The notes under the pieces: model-generated
The model's database searches: none
Told to the model about the DNA's origin: nothing
Seen by the model: the letters and a program-made list of their open reading frames with translations, nothing else
Program-made: the position numbers and the translations under genes
Shown: piece after piece, positions 47,122-55,317 of the stretch
Layout of the letters: the number at the start of each line of letters is the position of its first letter
How positions within the stretch are numbered: position 1 is the first letter of the stretch
DNA from: an uncultured Opitutia bacterium
Lineage (GTDB): Bacteria; Verrucomicrobiota; Verrucomicrobiia; Opitutales; UBA953
Assembly: GCA_945957395.1 (NCBI GenBank)
Contig: CAMFKE010000002.1
Coordinates: forward strand, 310,001-374,000
Reading direction: 5' to 3'
DNA length: 64,000 bases

Positions 47122-47628
47122 ATGAAAAAGAACCTGCTTCTGATTTCGCTGCTGTCACTCATCGCCGCCCCCGTTTTCGCGGACGACAAGCCCCCGGCGA
47201 AACAAACCGAAACCGCCAAGGATGAATCCGGCTGGTATACCGACTACGCGGAGGCGCAAAAGGCGGCTCGCAAGGCAAAGAAGCCCATCATCATGCTCTT
47301 CACCGGATCCGATTGGTGCGGTTGGTGCATCAAGCTTGAGCGTCAAATCCTAAGCAAAGATGAGTTCAAAACCTGGTCGGAGAAGAAGGCCGTGCTCTTC
47401 AAGGCGGACTTCCCCAAGAAAAAGAAACCCGCGGCCGAAATCGCCCGGCAAAACGAAACCCTCGCGCAGAAATTCGGAATCCAAGGGTACCCGTCCGTCA
47501 TCGTCACCGATGCTCACGGCAAAGTTCTTGGAAACACCGGATACCAGGACATGACCCCCGACAAATACACCGCCCACCTGGACGAGATCATCGCAGGAAA
47601 ATCCAAGAAAAAATCCGCTCACAAGTAG
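47122..47628 (+). CDS. Exported thioredoxin-fold protein
   Basis: The product is 168 residues from ATG 47122; further upstream the frame is open but has no signal peptide. It begins with a signal peptide ('LLISLLSLIAAPVFA', residues 5-19). The thioredoxin-like domain has the active site 'FTGSDWCGWCIKLERQI' (CGWC, near residue 64) and the cis-Pro region 'GIQGYPSVIVTD'. It is likely a periplasmic disulfide oxidoreductase of the single-domain type common in planctomycetes and verrucomicrobia. The Lys-rich, lower-GC coding differs from the surrounding genes. Confidence 0.9.
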   Translation: MKKNLLLISLLSLIAAPVFADDKPPAKQTETAKDESGWYTDYAEAQKAARKAKKPIIMLFTGSDWCGWCIKLERQILSKDEFKTWSEKKAVLFKADFPKKKKPAAEIARQNETLAQKFGIQGYPSVIVTDAHGKVLGNTGYQDMTPDKYTAHLDEIIAGKSKKKSAHK

Positions 47629-47652
47629 GCGGGCGTCTGACGCTCCAAAACG

Positions 47653-47685
47653 AAAAGGCCCGCCGGATATCCGGCGGGCCCTTTT
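47653..47685. terminator. Bidirectional terminator
   Basis: A symmetric hairpin AAAAGG...GGCGGGCCCTTTT (CCCGCCGG/CCGGCGGG core) lies between the convergent thioredoxin-like and rplT genes. It has T-runs on both strands. Confidence 0.92.
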
Positions 47686-47707
47686 GTGTCGGTTCAAACC
47701 GGCTCGC

Positions 47708-48064
47708 TTACGCGAGGGCGGCCTTGGCCTTGCCAACGACGGCCTCGAAGGCGGCGGCGTCGTGGATGGCGAGCTCGCTCAGCGACTTGCGGTCGAGGGC
47801 GATGTTGGCCTTGGACAGACCCTGGATGAGGCGGCTGTAGGTGATGCCGAGAGGACGGCAGGCGGCGTTGATACGCACGATCCAGAGCTGACGGAATTCC
47901 GTCTTCTTTTCGCGGCGGTCGCGGTAAGCGAACTTCTGCGCGCGTTCGACGGCGTCGCGGGCCTCTACATAGAGGCGGGACTTGTTGCCGAAGTAACCCT
48001 TGGCGAGCTTCAGCGTGCGCTTGCGGCGGGCGCGAGTCGCGGGGGCGTTGGTGACACGAGGCAT
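47708..48064 (-). CDS. rplT: 50S ribosomal protein L20
   Basis: The product has 118 residues, with the basic N-terminus ('MPRVTNAPATRARRKRTLKL') and the conserved 'AKGYFGNKSRLY' and 'LWIVRINAACRPLGITYS'. L20 is an early 23S-binding assembly protein and, in many bacteria, represses its own operon. It follows rpmI by 88 bp. infC, usually upstream in the same operon, is here divergent and separate. Confidence 0.98.
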   Translation of the reverse strand: MPRVTNAPATRARRKRTLKLAKGYFGNKSRLYVEARDAVERAQKFAYRDRREKKTEFRQLWIVRINAACRPLGITYSRLIQGLSKANIALDRKSLSELAIHDAAAFEAVVGKAKAALA

Positions 48065-48152
48065 GTTGTGTTTCTCCTGTAGTTTTGATGACCGTCGGGC
48101 CGCCTAAAAAGATCGCCCGATGGGTCGGATTGGATGTCTGGGCCTTTGCGGA

Positions 48153-48344
48153 TTACGCGAAGGGCATCGCGGACTTGAGGGTCTTTTCAAAGCCCTCGTC
48201 CACGCGCTTGTCCTGGCCGTTGCGGCGCTTCGACTTGGTCGACTTGAAGCGGAGCAGGTGGCCGGAGTTGGGGGAACGGCGCATCAGCTTGCCCGAAGCC
48301 GTCAGCTTGAAGCGCTTGGCGATGGATTTCTTGGTTTTTTGCAT
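48153..48344 (-). CDS. rpmI: 50S ribosomal protein L35
   Basis: The product is 63 residues from ATG 48344 ('MQKTKKSIAKRFKLTASGKL'), containing the family's 'RRSPNSGHLL' segment and the 'STKSKRR' basic run. It is first gene of the rpmI-rplT pair. The spacing and order are standard, but infC is not upstream. Confidence 0.97.
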   Translation of the reverse strand: MQKTKKSIAKRFKLTASGKLMRRSPNSGHLLRFKSTKSKRRNGQDKRVDEGFEKTLKSAMPFA

Positions 48345-48482
48345 GGTGAATCCCTCTTGAAGAGGGGCGGCGAAGAAAGAACCCGCGCCGGCCTCTGTAA
48401 AGCGTTTTCCCGGCTTTTTTCCCAAAAAAATCACCGGCGGCCGAATTTGCCGGCGGCCATCGCCCGAGCTTCCCTTCGGCGC

Positions 48483-48965
48483 ATGATTCAGACCGGAACC
48501 CGACCCGACCTCGCCATCCCCGTCAAGGCCCTCGTCGAGGGCGCCGCCCATGAGACCACCTTGGGCGAACTTATCGCGGGAGCCCGCGCGGTCGTGTCCG
48601 TCTACATGCGCAACAACACCAGCGCCTGCGACCGGCAGACCGCCTCGCTGGCCGCCCACTCCGAGGAGTTCGCCCGGCGCGGCTGGCGCGTGGTGGCGGT
48701 GAGCCGCGACACCTGCGCCTCGCACGCCAAGTACGCCGCCAAGCTCGGCCTGACCTTCACCCTCGTGTCCGACCCCGAGGACAAAATCTCCCGCGCCTTC
48801 GACGCCATCGTCGAAAAATCCATGTACGGCAAAAAGTACCTGGGCCCGGCGCGCGCCGCCTACCTCATCTCGTCCGACGGCACGGTGCTGGGCGTGATCC
48901 CAAAGGTGGACGCCCCCAACCACGCCCGCCAGGCACTGGACGCCATCGACGCCCTGCCCGCCTGA
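48483..48965 (+). CDS. Peroxiredoxin (BCP/PrxQ-like)
   Basis: The product has 160 residues with a thioredoxin fold. The peroxidatic Cys is in 'YMRNNTSACDRQTASL' near residue 44; the Thr/Ser-X-X-Cys context is right for peroxiredoxins. A resolving Cys is not at the usual +5 position, but Cys in 'VSRDTCASHAKYA' (near 79) could serve. It reduces peroxides with thioredoxin-type donors. It diverges from rpmI and lies upstream of infC in the same direction, 110 bp apart. Confidence 0.88.
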   Translation: MIQTGTRPDLAIPVKALVEGAAHETTLGELIAGARAVVSVYMRNNTSACDRQTASLAAHSEEFARRGWRVVAVSRDTCASHAKYAAKLGLTFTLVSDPEDKISRAFDAIVEKSMYGKKYLGPARAAYLISSDGTVLGVIPKVDAPNHARQALDAIDALPA

Positions 48966-49075
48966 GGCCGGCCAAGTGGGCCGGAGCGCCCGCAGCTTTT
49001 TATGGGATAAAGGATTGAACAGCCCTTCGCCCCGCCTAAATCGGACGGCCTACTTAGGAAAACACGCGTCACTGA

Positions 49076-49792
49076 ATGGCCATCCCCAATAGCTCCGGCG
49101 GCAACCGTCCGCCCTTCTCCGGCGGCAACCGCCCCCCCTTCGCCGGCGGCAACCGCCCCGCCTCCGGCCCCAACCGCGGCCCCAATCGCGGCCCCCGCGC
49201 CCCGCGCGAGGAGGCCCACCGCCGCAACGACCGCATCCGCGTTCCCGAAGTGCGCGTCGTCGGCCCTGCCGGCCAGCAGCTCGGCGTGATGGACACGCTC
49301 AAGGCGCTCAACCTCGCCCGCGATTGCGACATGGACCTGGTGGAAATCGCCCCCACGGCCGTGCCCCCAGTCTGCAAAATCTGCAACTACGGCAAGTTCC
49401 TCTACGAGGAGTCCAAGAAGCAGCAGCAGCAGAAGCAGGCCACCACCAAGATGAAGGAGGTCAAGATGCGCCCGCGTTGCGACATCCACGACCTCATGAT
49501 CAAGGTGAAGCGCGGTGAAAACTTCCTCTTCCACGGCAACAAGGTGAAGCTCACCCTCCAGTTCCGTTACCGCGAACTCGAGCACCCCGAGGTAGGCTAC
49601 GACATGATCAACAAGGCCATCGACGAGCTGCGCCACATCGGCACCCCCGACAACAAGCCCGTGCTGCAGGGCCGCTCGATGACCGTCACCATCACCCCGC
49701 TGCCTCAGAACAAGCGCAAGCTCATCCACAACGAGGCCCCGGGCGCCGAGGACGCGGAGGACGATTCCGACATCGGAGACGACGAGGAATAA
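49076..49792 (+). CDS. infC: Translation initiation factor IF-3
   Basis: The product has 238 residues. The N-domain begins at '[17 protein letters not shown]' (near 50), the interdomain helix includes '[15 protein letters not shown]', and the C-domain has '[20 protein letters not shown]'. IF-3 prevents 70S formation and checks the start codon. About 45 extra N-terminal residues contain three GGNRP units and two GPNRG units, similar to the IF-1 tail; the C-terminus is an acidic tail. ATG 49076 includes the extension, whereas an internal ATT-type start cannot be excluded. It is separated from rpmI-rplT. Confidence 0.95.
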   Translation: MAIPNSSGGNRPPFSGGNRPPFAGGNRPASGPNRGPNRGPRAPREEAHRRNDRIRVPEVRVVGPAGQQLGVMDTLKALNLARDCDMDLVEIAPTAVPPVCKICNYGKFLYEESKKQQQQKQATTKMKEVKMRPRCDIHDLMIKVKRGENFLFHGNKVKLTLQFRYRELEHPEVGYDMINKAIDELRHIGTPDNKPVLQGRSMTVTITPLPQNKRKLIHNEAPGAEDAEDDSDIGDDEE

Positions 49793-49821
49793 TCTTCCCG
49801 CCCCCCCCTGCCCCACCAAGG

Positions 49822-49844
49822 ACGCGCGGCCGGAAACCGCGCGT
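49822..49844 (+). terminator. Weak terminator after infC
   Basis: An ACGCGCGG/CCGCGCGT stem with a 7-nt loop is followed by TCTCAATTTCC. The T-run is poor. Confidence 0.45.
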
Positions 49845-49868
49845 TCTCAATTTCCAACGCCCAGCCCC

Positions 49869-50945
49869 ATGTCAGGTCACCCCCTCCGCCGGCTCGCGCC
49901 GCTCATGCTCGCCGCCATCGCCGCGTTGCCGGCCTCCCTTGGCGCGCAAAACATCAACCTGGGGGACGCCCTCGGTCGGTGGGGCTACGGGGATGATTCC
50001 GTCAAGGCGGACAACCTCGCCCGATGGGACATGAAGGGCTTCTCGGTGCGCGCCGAAAAGAACCGCGCCTTCGTGGAGCTCGGCGGAGTCAAGGTCTACC
50101 TCGGCGCGGCCGTCGTCGAAAGCAACGGCCGCATGTTCGTCGCCAAAAGGGACTTCGACAAGACCATCGCGCCCGTGCTGGCGCCGCAGGCCGTATCCGT
50201 CCCCCATATACGCACCATCGTGCTCGACCCCGGACACGGCGGCAAGGACCCGGGCAACCTCAACAAGCGCATGGGCCTGACCGAGAAAACCCTGGCGCTG
50301 GATGTGACCAAGCGGCTGAAGGCCATCCTGGAGGCCAAGGGATACCGCGTGCTGATCACGCGCACGCGGGACACCTATGTCGAGCTGGAGGACCGCACCG
50401 CCTACGCCAACCGGGCCAAGGCCGACCTCTTCCTCAGCATCCACTTCAACGGCGCCGAATCCACTTCCGCCGCCGGCCTCGAGACCTACTGCCTCACCCC
50501 CGCGGGACAGTATTCCACCAACGACGCGCGCCGCTCGGCCGGAAACACCGGCGCCGAAGCCGGCAACGCGCACGATCGCTGGAACATCCTGCTGGGCTAC
50601 TATGTGCAAAAGACCCTTGTGGATAAGCTCGAGGGCGAAGACCGCGGCGTGCGCCGGGCGCGCTTCAAGGTGCTTTGCGACCTGGCTTGCCCGGGAGTGC
50701 TCGTGGAGTGCGGCTACCTGAACAACCCCGCCGAAGCCGCCAACATCGCCAGCCCGGTGTACCGCGAGAAGATCGCGCAAAGCCTCGCCGACTCCGTCGC
50801 GATTTTCCACGCGCGCGTTTACAAGCTGGCCCGCAAGACCTCCACGCCGCCCCCGCAGGCGAAGCCGAAGGAGACCGCCCCCTCGGCGCCCGCCCGCCCC
50901 CGCTCCCCGCTCTCCCCCTCCGAATCCTCCGTCACGCGCCGATAG
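49869..50945 (+). CDS. N-acetylmuramoyl-L-alanine amidase (Amidase_3)
   Basis: The product has 358 residues. A signal peptide (to about 'ASLGAQ', residue 26) and an AMIN-like or short beta domain come first. The zinc amidase follows at about residues 115-320: 'IVLDPGHGGKDPGN' (His ligand), 'RLKAILEAKGYRVLITRTRD', 'LFLSIHFNGAES' (His ligand) and 'VLVECGYLNNPAEA' (catalytic Glu). A Pro/Ser-rich tail ends it. It cleaves peptide stems from glycan strands in the periplasm, as in cell separation. The blocking helix of the AmiB type is not obvious. Confidence 0.93.
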   Translation: MSGHPLRRLAPLMLAAIAALPASLGAQNINLGDALGRWGYGDDSVKADNLARWDMKGFSVRAEKNRAFVELGGVKVYLGAAVVESNGRMFVAKRDFDKTIAPVLAPQAVSVPHIRTIVLDPGHGGKDPGNLNKRMGLTEKTLALDVTKRLKAILEAKGYRVLITRTRDTYVELEDRTAYANRAKADLFLSIHFNGAESTSAAGLETYCLTPAGQYSTNDARRSAGNTGAEAGNAHDRWNILLGYYVQKTLVDKLEGEDRGVRRARFKVLCDLACPGVLVECGYLNNPAEAANIASPVYREKIAQSLADSVAIFHARVYKLARKTSTPPPQAKPKETAPSAPARPRSPLSPSESSVTRR

Positions 50946-51020
50946 GGCGCCGGCGGCTCATTCGACGGCAGTCCGGAGAGGAACAAGGCGAAGGAAAACG
51001 CCCCCCAACACGCGCCCGGC

Positions 51021-52295
51021 ATGCCGCTTCGATTTTTCAAAAAAACCTCGGACGACCTGGTCGAATCCGCCCTGCGCTGCGTGCTGGTCACGCCCCTGGC
51101 GATCGCCGCCGGCTCCGCCTCGGCGCTTTTCCTGCTCACGCTCGAGGCCGTCACGCAGACCCGATTCAGCCACCCCTGGCTGCTCTGGACGCTCCCGCTA
51201 TGCGGGCTGCTCACCGTCGCGCTCTACCGGTTTTGCGACCGCTCAGGGCGCGGCAACAACCTCATCCTCGACGAGATTCACGCGCCCGGCGGAGGAGTCC
51301 CCCTGCGCCTGACGCCCCTCGTGCTGCTGGGCACGCTCATCACCCACCTCGGCGGCGGCTCCGCAGGACGCGAAGGCACGGCCGTGCAGATGGGCGGAGG
51401 CCTCGCGGGCGGCTGGGCTCGCGCCCTGCGACTCAACCACGAGCGCACGCGCCTCATGCTCATGGCGGGCGTCGCCGCCGGATTCGGCGCCGTCTTCGGC
51501 ACCCCTCTCGCCGGCGCGGTCTTCGCGCTCGAGGTCCTCACGACCGGCACGCTCGCCTACGAGGCCATCCTGCCCTGCCTCGTGGCCGCCTACGCCGGCG
51601 ACTTCACCGCGCGTTCCCTGGGGGCGCACCACACGCACATCGCCGTCATGATACCCGAAGGGCTCGACCGCACCGGAGCGTTCGCCGCGCTGCTTCTCAA
51701 GAGCCTGGCGGCCGGCGCCGTGTTCGGGCTGGGAGCCGCGTTCTTTTCCGGGTTCCTGCACAAGGCGGGAGAAACCTACAGGCGGCTGATTCCTAACGCG
51801 TGGCTGCGCATCGTCGCGGGAGCGACCCTTGTGATAGCGCTCGCGCTCGCGCTGGATACGCGCGCCTACCTGGGCATCGGCGTGCACGACCAAATCCCCG
51901 GCGAAACACAGGTGGCGTGCATCAAGACGGCCTTCGTCGCCGGCGGCGTGGGTGCGTTCGCCTGGTTCTGGAAAACCGTCTTCACGGGCATCACCCTCGG
52001 CGCCGGATTCAAGGGCGGCGAGGTCACCCCGCTCTTCTTCGTCGGCGCATGCCTGGGCAACGCGCTGGCCGCCCCCCTCGGCATGCCGGTGGATTTCGCC
52101 GCCGCGCTCGGCTTCGTCGCCGTGTTCGCCGGCGCCGCCAACACGCCGATGGCGGGCACCCTTCTGGGCATCGAGCTCTTCGGCGGCGAATTCGCGCCTT
52201 TCCTTGCCGCCGCATGCTTCGCCGCCTACAAGCTCAGCGGCGCCCGGGGCATCTACCAAGCCCAGCGACACGGCACCGACAAATCCCTGGCCTGA
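51021..52295 (+). CDS. CLC-family anion/proton antiporter, possibly fluoride-type
   Basis: The product has 424 residues with about 10-12 membrane helices. The selectivity loop is 'GRGNNLILDEIHAPG' where chloride CLCs have GSGIPE. The gating-Glu motif is 'GGSAGREGTAVQMGG' (GREGT rather than GREGP). Later helices include 'GFGAVFGTPLAG' and 'GAGFKGGEVTPLFF'. The replaced Ser loop and GREGT are features I associate with the fluoride-exporting CLC-F branch and its relatives, so fluoride export is possible but unproven. No fluoride riboswitch is visible upstream. There is no CBS domain. Confidence 0.9.
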   Translation: MPLRFFKKTSDDLVESALRCVLVTPLAIAAGSASALFLLTLEAVTQTRFSHPWLLWTLPLCGLLTVALYRFCDRSGRGNNLILDEIHAPGGGVPLRLTPLVLLGTLITHLGGGSAGREGTAVQMGGGLAGGWARALRLNHERTRLMLMAGVAAGFGAVFGTPLAGAVFALEVLTTGTLAYEAILPCLVAAYAGDFTARSLGAHHTHIAVMIPEGLDRTGAFAALLLKSLAAGAVFGLGAAFFSGFLHKAGETYRRLIPNAWLRIVAGATLVIALALALDTRAYLGIGVHDQIPGETQVACIKTAFVAGGVGAFAWFWKTVFTGITLGAGFKGGEVTPLFFVGACLGNALAAPLGMPVDFAAALGFVAVFAGAANTPMAGTLLGIELFGGEFAPFLAAACFAAYKLSGARGIYQAQRHGTDKSLA

Positions 52296-52305
52296 TCCCC
52301 CTCCC

Positions 52306-53883
52306 ATGCTCCGACACGCCGCCGCCGTACTCCTGCTCGCCTGCTGCGCGCGCGCCGCGGCGCCCTCGCCGGAGCGCGTGGCGGTGCTCGCCAACGCCGA
52401 CGACCCGCGCTCGATCGCCCTCGCCGAACACTACCTGAAGGCGCGGGGCGTCCCCGCCAAAAACCTTGTCGCACTGAGCCTGCCGACCGAGGAGCGCATC
52501 TCGCGCGACGCGTACATCGCGCGGCTCGCCAACCCGCTTCTGCGCGAGCTCGTCTCGCGCGGCCTGCTCGCGGGAAGCGAATCGCCCGGGCTCGACCCGG
52601 AAGGCCGTATCCGTTTCACGGTGACGGAAAACCGCGTCGACTTCCTTGTGCTCTGCCGTGGCGTGCCCCTCAAGATCGCCCACGACGCCGCCCGGTTCGA
52701 GGCTCGCGAAAAATCCCGCGGACTGCCCCCGCAGCTGGCGGTGAACCACGCCTCGGTGGATTCCGAGCTGGGCGTACTGCCTCTCGCCGACGCCCCGCTG
52801 GCCGGATTCGTCCCCTCCCCCTGGTACAATGTCGCGCAGCCTCCGGCGGCGCTGACGCGCGACACCCTGCGCGTCGCGCGCCTCGATGGGCCCACCGACG
52901 CCGACGCGCGCCGGCTCGTCGACAACGCGCTGAAGGCCGAACGCACCGGCCTGCTGGGCCGAGCCTATTTCGACCTGGGCGGAGGCCCCTCGCCCAAAGG
53001 CGACGAATGGCTCGCCGCCGCCCAAAAGCTGTGCCGTCAGGCGGCCTTCGATGTCGCCGAGGACAAATCCCCCGCCGTGTTTCCAGCCGGCGCACGCTTC
53101 GACGCCCCCGCGTTGTACTTCGGCTGGTACGCACCGGATCTGTGCGGCGCGTTCGCCGAGCCGGGATTCCGCTTCCCCCCCGGAGCGATCGCCCTGCACA
53201 TCCACAGCTTCTCCGCGCGCACGCTGCGCGACCCCAACGCGGGCTGGACCGGGCCGCTGGTGGCACGCGGCGTCACCGCCACCTTCGGCAATGTCGAGGA
53301 GCCCTACTTGGAGTTCACCCACAACCCGGCGCTCGTGGCACTCGGTCTCCTGCGCGGCATGTGCGCGGGTGAGGCGGCCGCCTACGCCTCGCCGACGCTG
53401 AGCTGGCAGACCGTATTCATCGGCGACCCCCTCTACAGGCCCTTCGCCCACGATGTGCCGGCCCAGCTCGCCGATATCGACAGCAGCAGGGAGCCCGAAT
53501 TGGCTCACGCGGTCATACGCGCCGTGCGCCGGCTGGACTCAGGAAACTCAGGCGACCGCGCGAACGAACTGCTGGCCAAGGCTTATGCAAGACTGCCCGT
53601 GCTGGCGCTCGCGCGCGAGATACTCGACCGCGAAATCGCCGCGGGCAAGCCGCCCTCCTTCCGAGCCGGCGCGCTCGCCCCGGTGAGAGAGGACGCCGGG
53701 CTGGTTGTCGAAACCGCCCAAAAGCTAGCCGAGGCGGGCAAGACCTCCGAGGCACGCGCCCTGCTGGAGGCGCAAGTCGCGCTCGGTTTGAAGCTCCCGG
53801 CGAGCGCCGCCGCGACGGCCGCGCGGGTGGGTCGCCCCGACCTGGCCCCTCAGCCGCCGCGCCCCGCGCCCGCCGCACGCTGA
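52306..53883 (+). CDS. TIGR03790 family secreted protein
   Basis: The product has 525 residues with a signal peptide (residues 1-18). The core contains 'RVAVLANADDPRSIALAEHY' and 'VPAKNLVALSLPTEERISRD' followed by 'VDFLVLCRGVPLKIA', which fit the TIGR03790 family of uncharacterised exported proteins found in verrucomicrobia, acidobacteria and some proteobacteria. The region 'TPTLSWQTVFIGDPLYRPF'-like ending ('SWQTVFIGDPLYRPF') recalls caspase/gingipain-type folds, but no catalytic dyad is evident. Its start is 10 bp after the CLC gene, so they may share a transcript. Confidence 0.87.
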   Translation: MLRHAAAVLLLACCARAAAPSPERVAVLANADDPRSIALAEHYLKARGVPAKNLVALSLPTEERISRDAYIARLANPLLRELVSRGLLAGSESPGLDPEGRIRFTVTENRVDFLVLCRGVPLKIAHDAARFEAREKSRGLPPQLAVNHASVDSELGVLPLADAPLAGFVPSPWYNVAQPPAALTRDTLRVARLDGPTDADARRLVDNALKAERTGLLGRAYFDLGGGPSPKGDEWLAAAQKLCRQAAFDVAEDKSPAVFPAGARFDAPALYFGWYAPDLCGAFAEPGFRFPPGAIALHIHSFSARTLRDPNAGWTGPLVARGVTATFGNVEEPYLEFTHNPALVALGLLRGMCAGEAAAYASPTLSWQTVFIGDPLYRPFAHDVPAQLADIDSSREPELAHAVIRAVRRLDSGNSGDRANELLAKAYARLPVLALAREILDREIAAGKPPSFRAGALAPVREDAGLVVETAQKLAEAGKTSEARALLEAQVALGLKLPASAAATAARVGRPDLAPQPPRPAPAAR

Positions 53884-53893
53884 TTCCGCCGAT

Positions 53894-53922
53894 AAAAAAA
53901 CCGCCCCGGGGAAGGGGCGGTT
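53894..53922 (-). terminator. Rho-independent terminator after aqpZ
   Basis: An AACCGCCCC/GGGGCGGTT stem is followed on the minus strand by seven Ts. Confidence 0.9.
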
Positions 53923-53939
53923 GGCACATGAAGGGCGCT

Positions 53940-54635
53940 TCACTCGGTCGGCTTTTGCCAGACGCAGCGGTAAACCAAACCGGCAAGAATCGCGCCGAGC
54001 ACAGGGGCCACCCAGAACAGCCAGAGTTGCCCGAGTGCGACGCCACCTTCGATCAGGGAGGGACCGGTGCTGCGAGCGGGATTGACCGAGAGGTTGGTCA
54101 CGGGAATGCCGACCAGGTGGATGAGGGTGAGACCAAGGCCGATGGCGAGGGGAGCGAACCCCTTCGGCGCGCGATCATCCGTGGCGCCCAGGATGATGAT
54201 CAGGAACATGAAGGTGAGCGCCACTTCCGCCGCAAAACCCGCGGCCATGGAATACCCCCCCGGGGACAACTCACCGTAGCCGTTGGAGGCGAGCCCGCCC
54301 GCATATCCCGCCTTGCCGCTGGCGATGAAGTACAGAAGCCCCGCCGCGGCGGTGGCGCCGACCAGCTGGGCAACGATGTAGGGCGCCGCCTCGCGTGCGC
54401 TGAAGCGTCCGCCGGCAACAAGACCGAGCGTCACGGCCGGATTCAGGTGGCACCCGGAGATGTGCCCGAGGGCATAGGCCATGGTGAGCACCGTCAGGCC
54501 GAAAGCCGCGGACACGCCCAGCAAACCGATGCCGACGCCCGGGAAGGCGGCCGCGAGAACGGCGCTGCCGCAGCCGCCGAAAACAAGCCAGAAAGTGCCG
54601 AGAGCTTCGGCACCCATGCGTTGAGTAAGTTTCAT
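53940..54635 (-). CDS. aqpZ: Aquaporin Z-type water channel
   Basis: The product is 231 residues from ATG 54635, exactly the length of E. coli AqpZ and very similar to it. Six membrane helices and both NPA boxes are present ('[11 protein letters not shown]' and 'SVNPARSTG'). In the aromatic/Arg filter, Phe ('AFGLTVL'), His ('LTLIHLVG') and Arg ('NPARS') are kept, but the position of E. coli Thr183 reads Leu ('[10 protein letters not shown]'). Water conduction in the inner membrane is expected; the substitution could alter pore size. It has its own terminator. Confidence 0.95.
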   Translation of the reverse strand: MKLTQRMGAEALGTFWLVFGGCGSAVLAAAFPGVGIGLLGVSAAFGLTVLTMAYALGHISGCHLNPAVTLGLVAGGRFSAREAAPYIVAQLVGATAAAGLLYFIASGKAGYAGGLASNGYGELSPGGYSMAAGFAAEVALTFMFLIIILGATDDRAPKGFAPLAIGLGLTLIHLVGIPVTNLSVNPARSTGPSLIEGGVALGQLWLFWVAPVLGAILAGLVYRCVWQKPTE

Positions 54636-54793
54636 GATGTAAGGTGTTGAGGCCCTGGTTTGTTTTGCGCGCCCATGAGTATCCACCCGCTTCTCTGCGC
54701 CGGGCGCATACGGGGAGGACCGCGCGGAACACCGACATCACTCGGGGGCCGGACCGACTGACATTGGCTCTGCGCGAGCCGGGCGCGGCGGCC

Positions 54794-55180
54794 TTATCGG
54801 GCCTTTTGAATGAGCTCGACCTCGTAGCCCTCGGGCGCGTCGATGAACGCGATGACGGAGCCGGACGAGGTGCGATGGGGGCCGTCGGTGAGCGGTTAGC
54901 CCAGCGCGGCGGCGTGCTTGGCGAACGCCTCCAGGTCATCCACCGCGAAAGCCAGATGAGTGAGATCCGGCTGCACCTTCACAGGACCGGAGTCCTTGAA
55001 CTCGGTCAGTTCCAGCTGCGCGTCGGTCCCGGGCAGCTCGATGAACGCGAGCTTGGAGCCTCGGGGCGAGACGGCGCGCGAAACCTCGCGCAGCCCGAGC
55101 ACCTCGCGATAAAACTTCACGGTGCGCTCGAGATCGTCCACGCGGTATCGGGTGTGGAGGAATTTGGTGATGTGTGACAT
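54794..55180 (-). pseudogene. gloA: Glyoxalase I (lactoylglutathione lyase) interrupted by an in-frame TAA
   Basis: From ATG 55180 the frame encodes a glyoxalase I: 'FLHTRYRVDDLERTVKFYRE' with the first metal His, 'QLELTEFKD' (Glu ligand) and 'LTHLAFAVDDLE' (His ligand). After residue 94 ('HAAALG') a TAA at 54896-54898 interrupts it. The same frame then continues without shift through 'PLTDGPHRTSSGSVIAFIDA' and 'GYEVELIQKAR', which contains the fourth ligand Glu, to a TAA at 54794. A single TAC-to-TAA change explains it (Tyr is common there). The truncated product would lack an essential ligand. It is a recent mutation or a sequence error; a glyoxalase II-like gene is next door. Confidence 0.88.
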
Positions 55181-55317
55181 GGTGACAGTGTGTTCGCGCG
55201 TCGGCGCCGGAACCTCCGGCGCGACGGGCGCGGCCGCAACCATGGGAAAGCTCCGGGCTTGGGCAAACGCGCAGCCCCGCTTTTGCGTCTCCGCCTGCGC
55301 CGGCGGCGGCCCGCGAA

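Noticed and set aside
50946-51020. Fluoride riboswitch upstream of the CLC gene
   Set aside because: The 75-bp gap lacks the conserved pseudoknot sequences of the crcB motif.
54896-54898. Recoding (selenocysteine or pyrrolysine) at the in-frame stop of the glyoxalase I gene
   Set aside because: The codon is TAA, not TGA or TAG, and the site is a usual Tyr rather than a catalytic residue.
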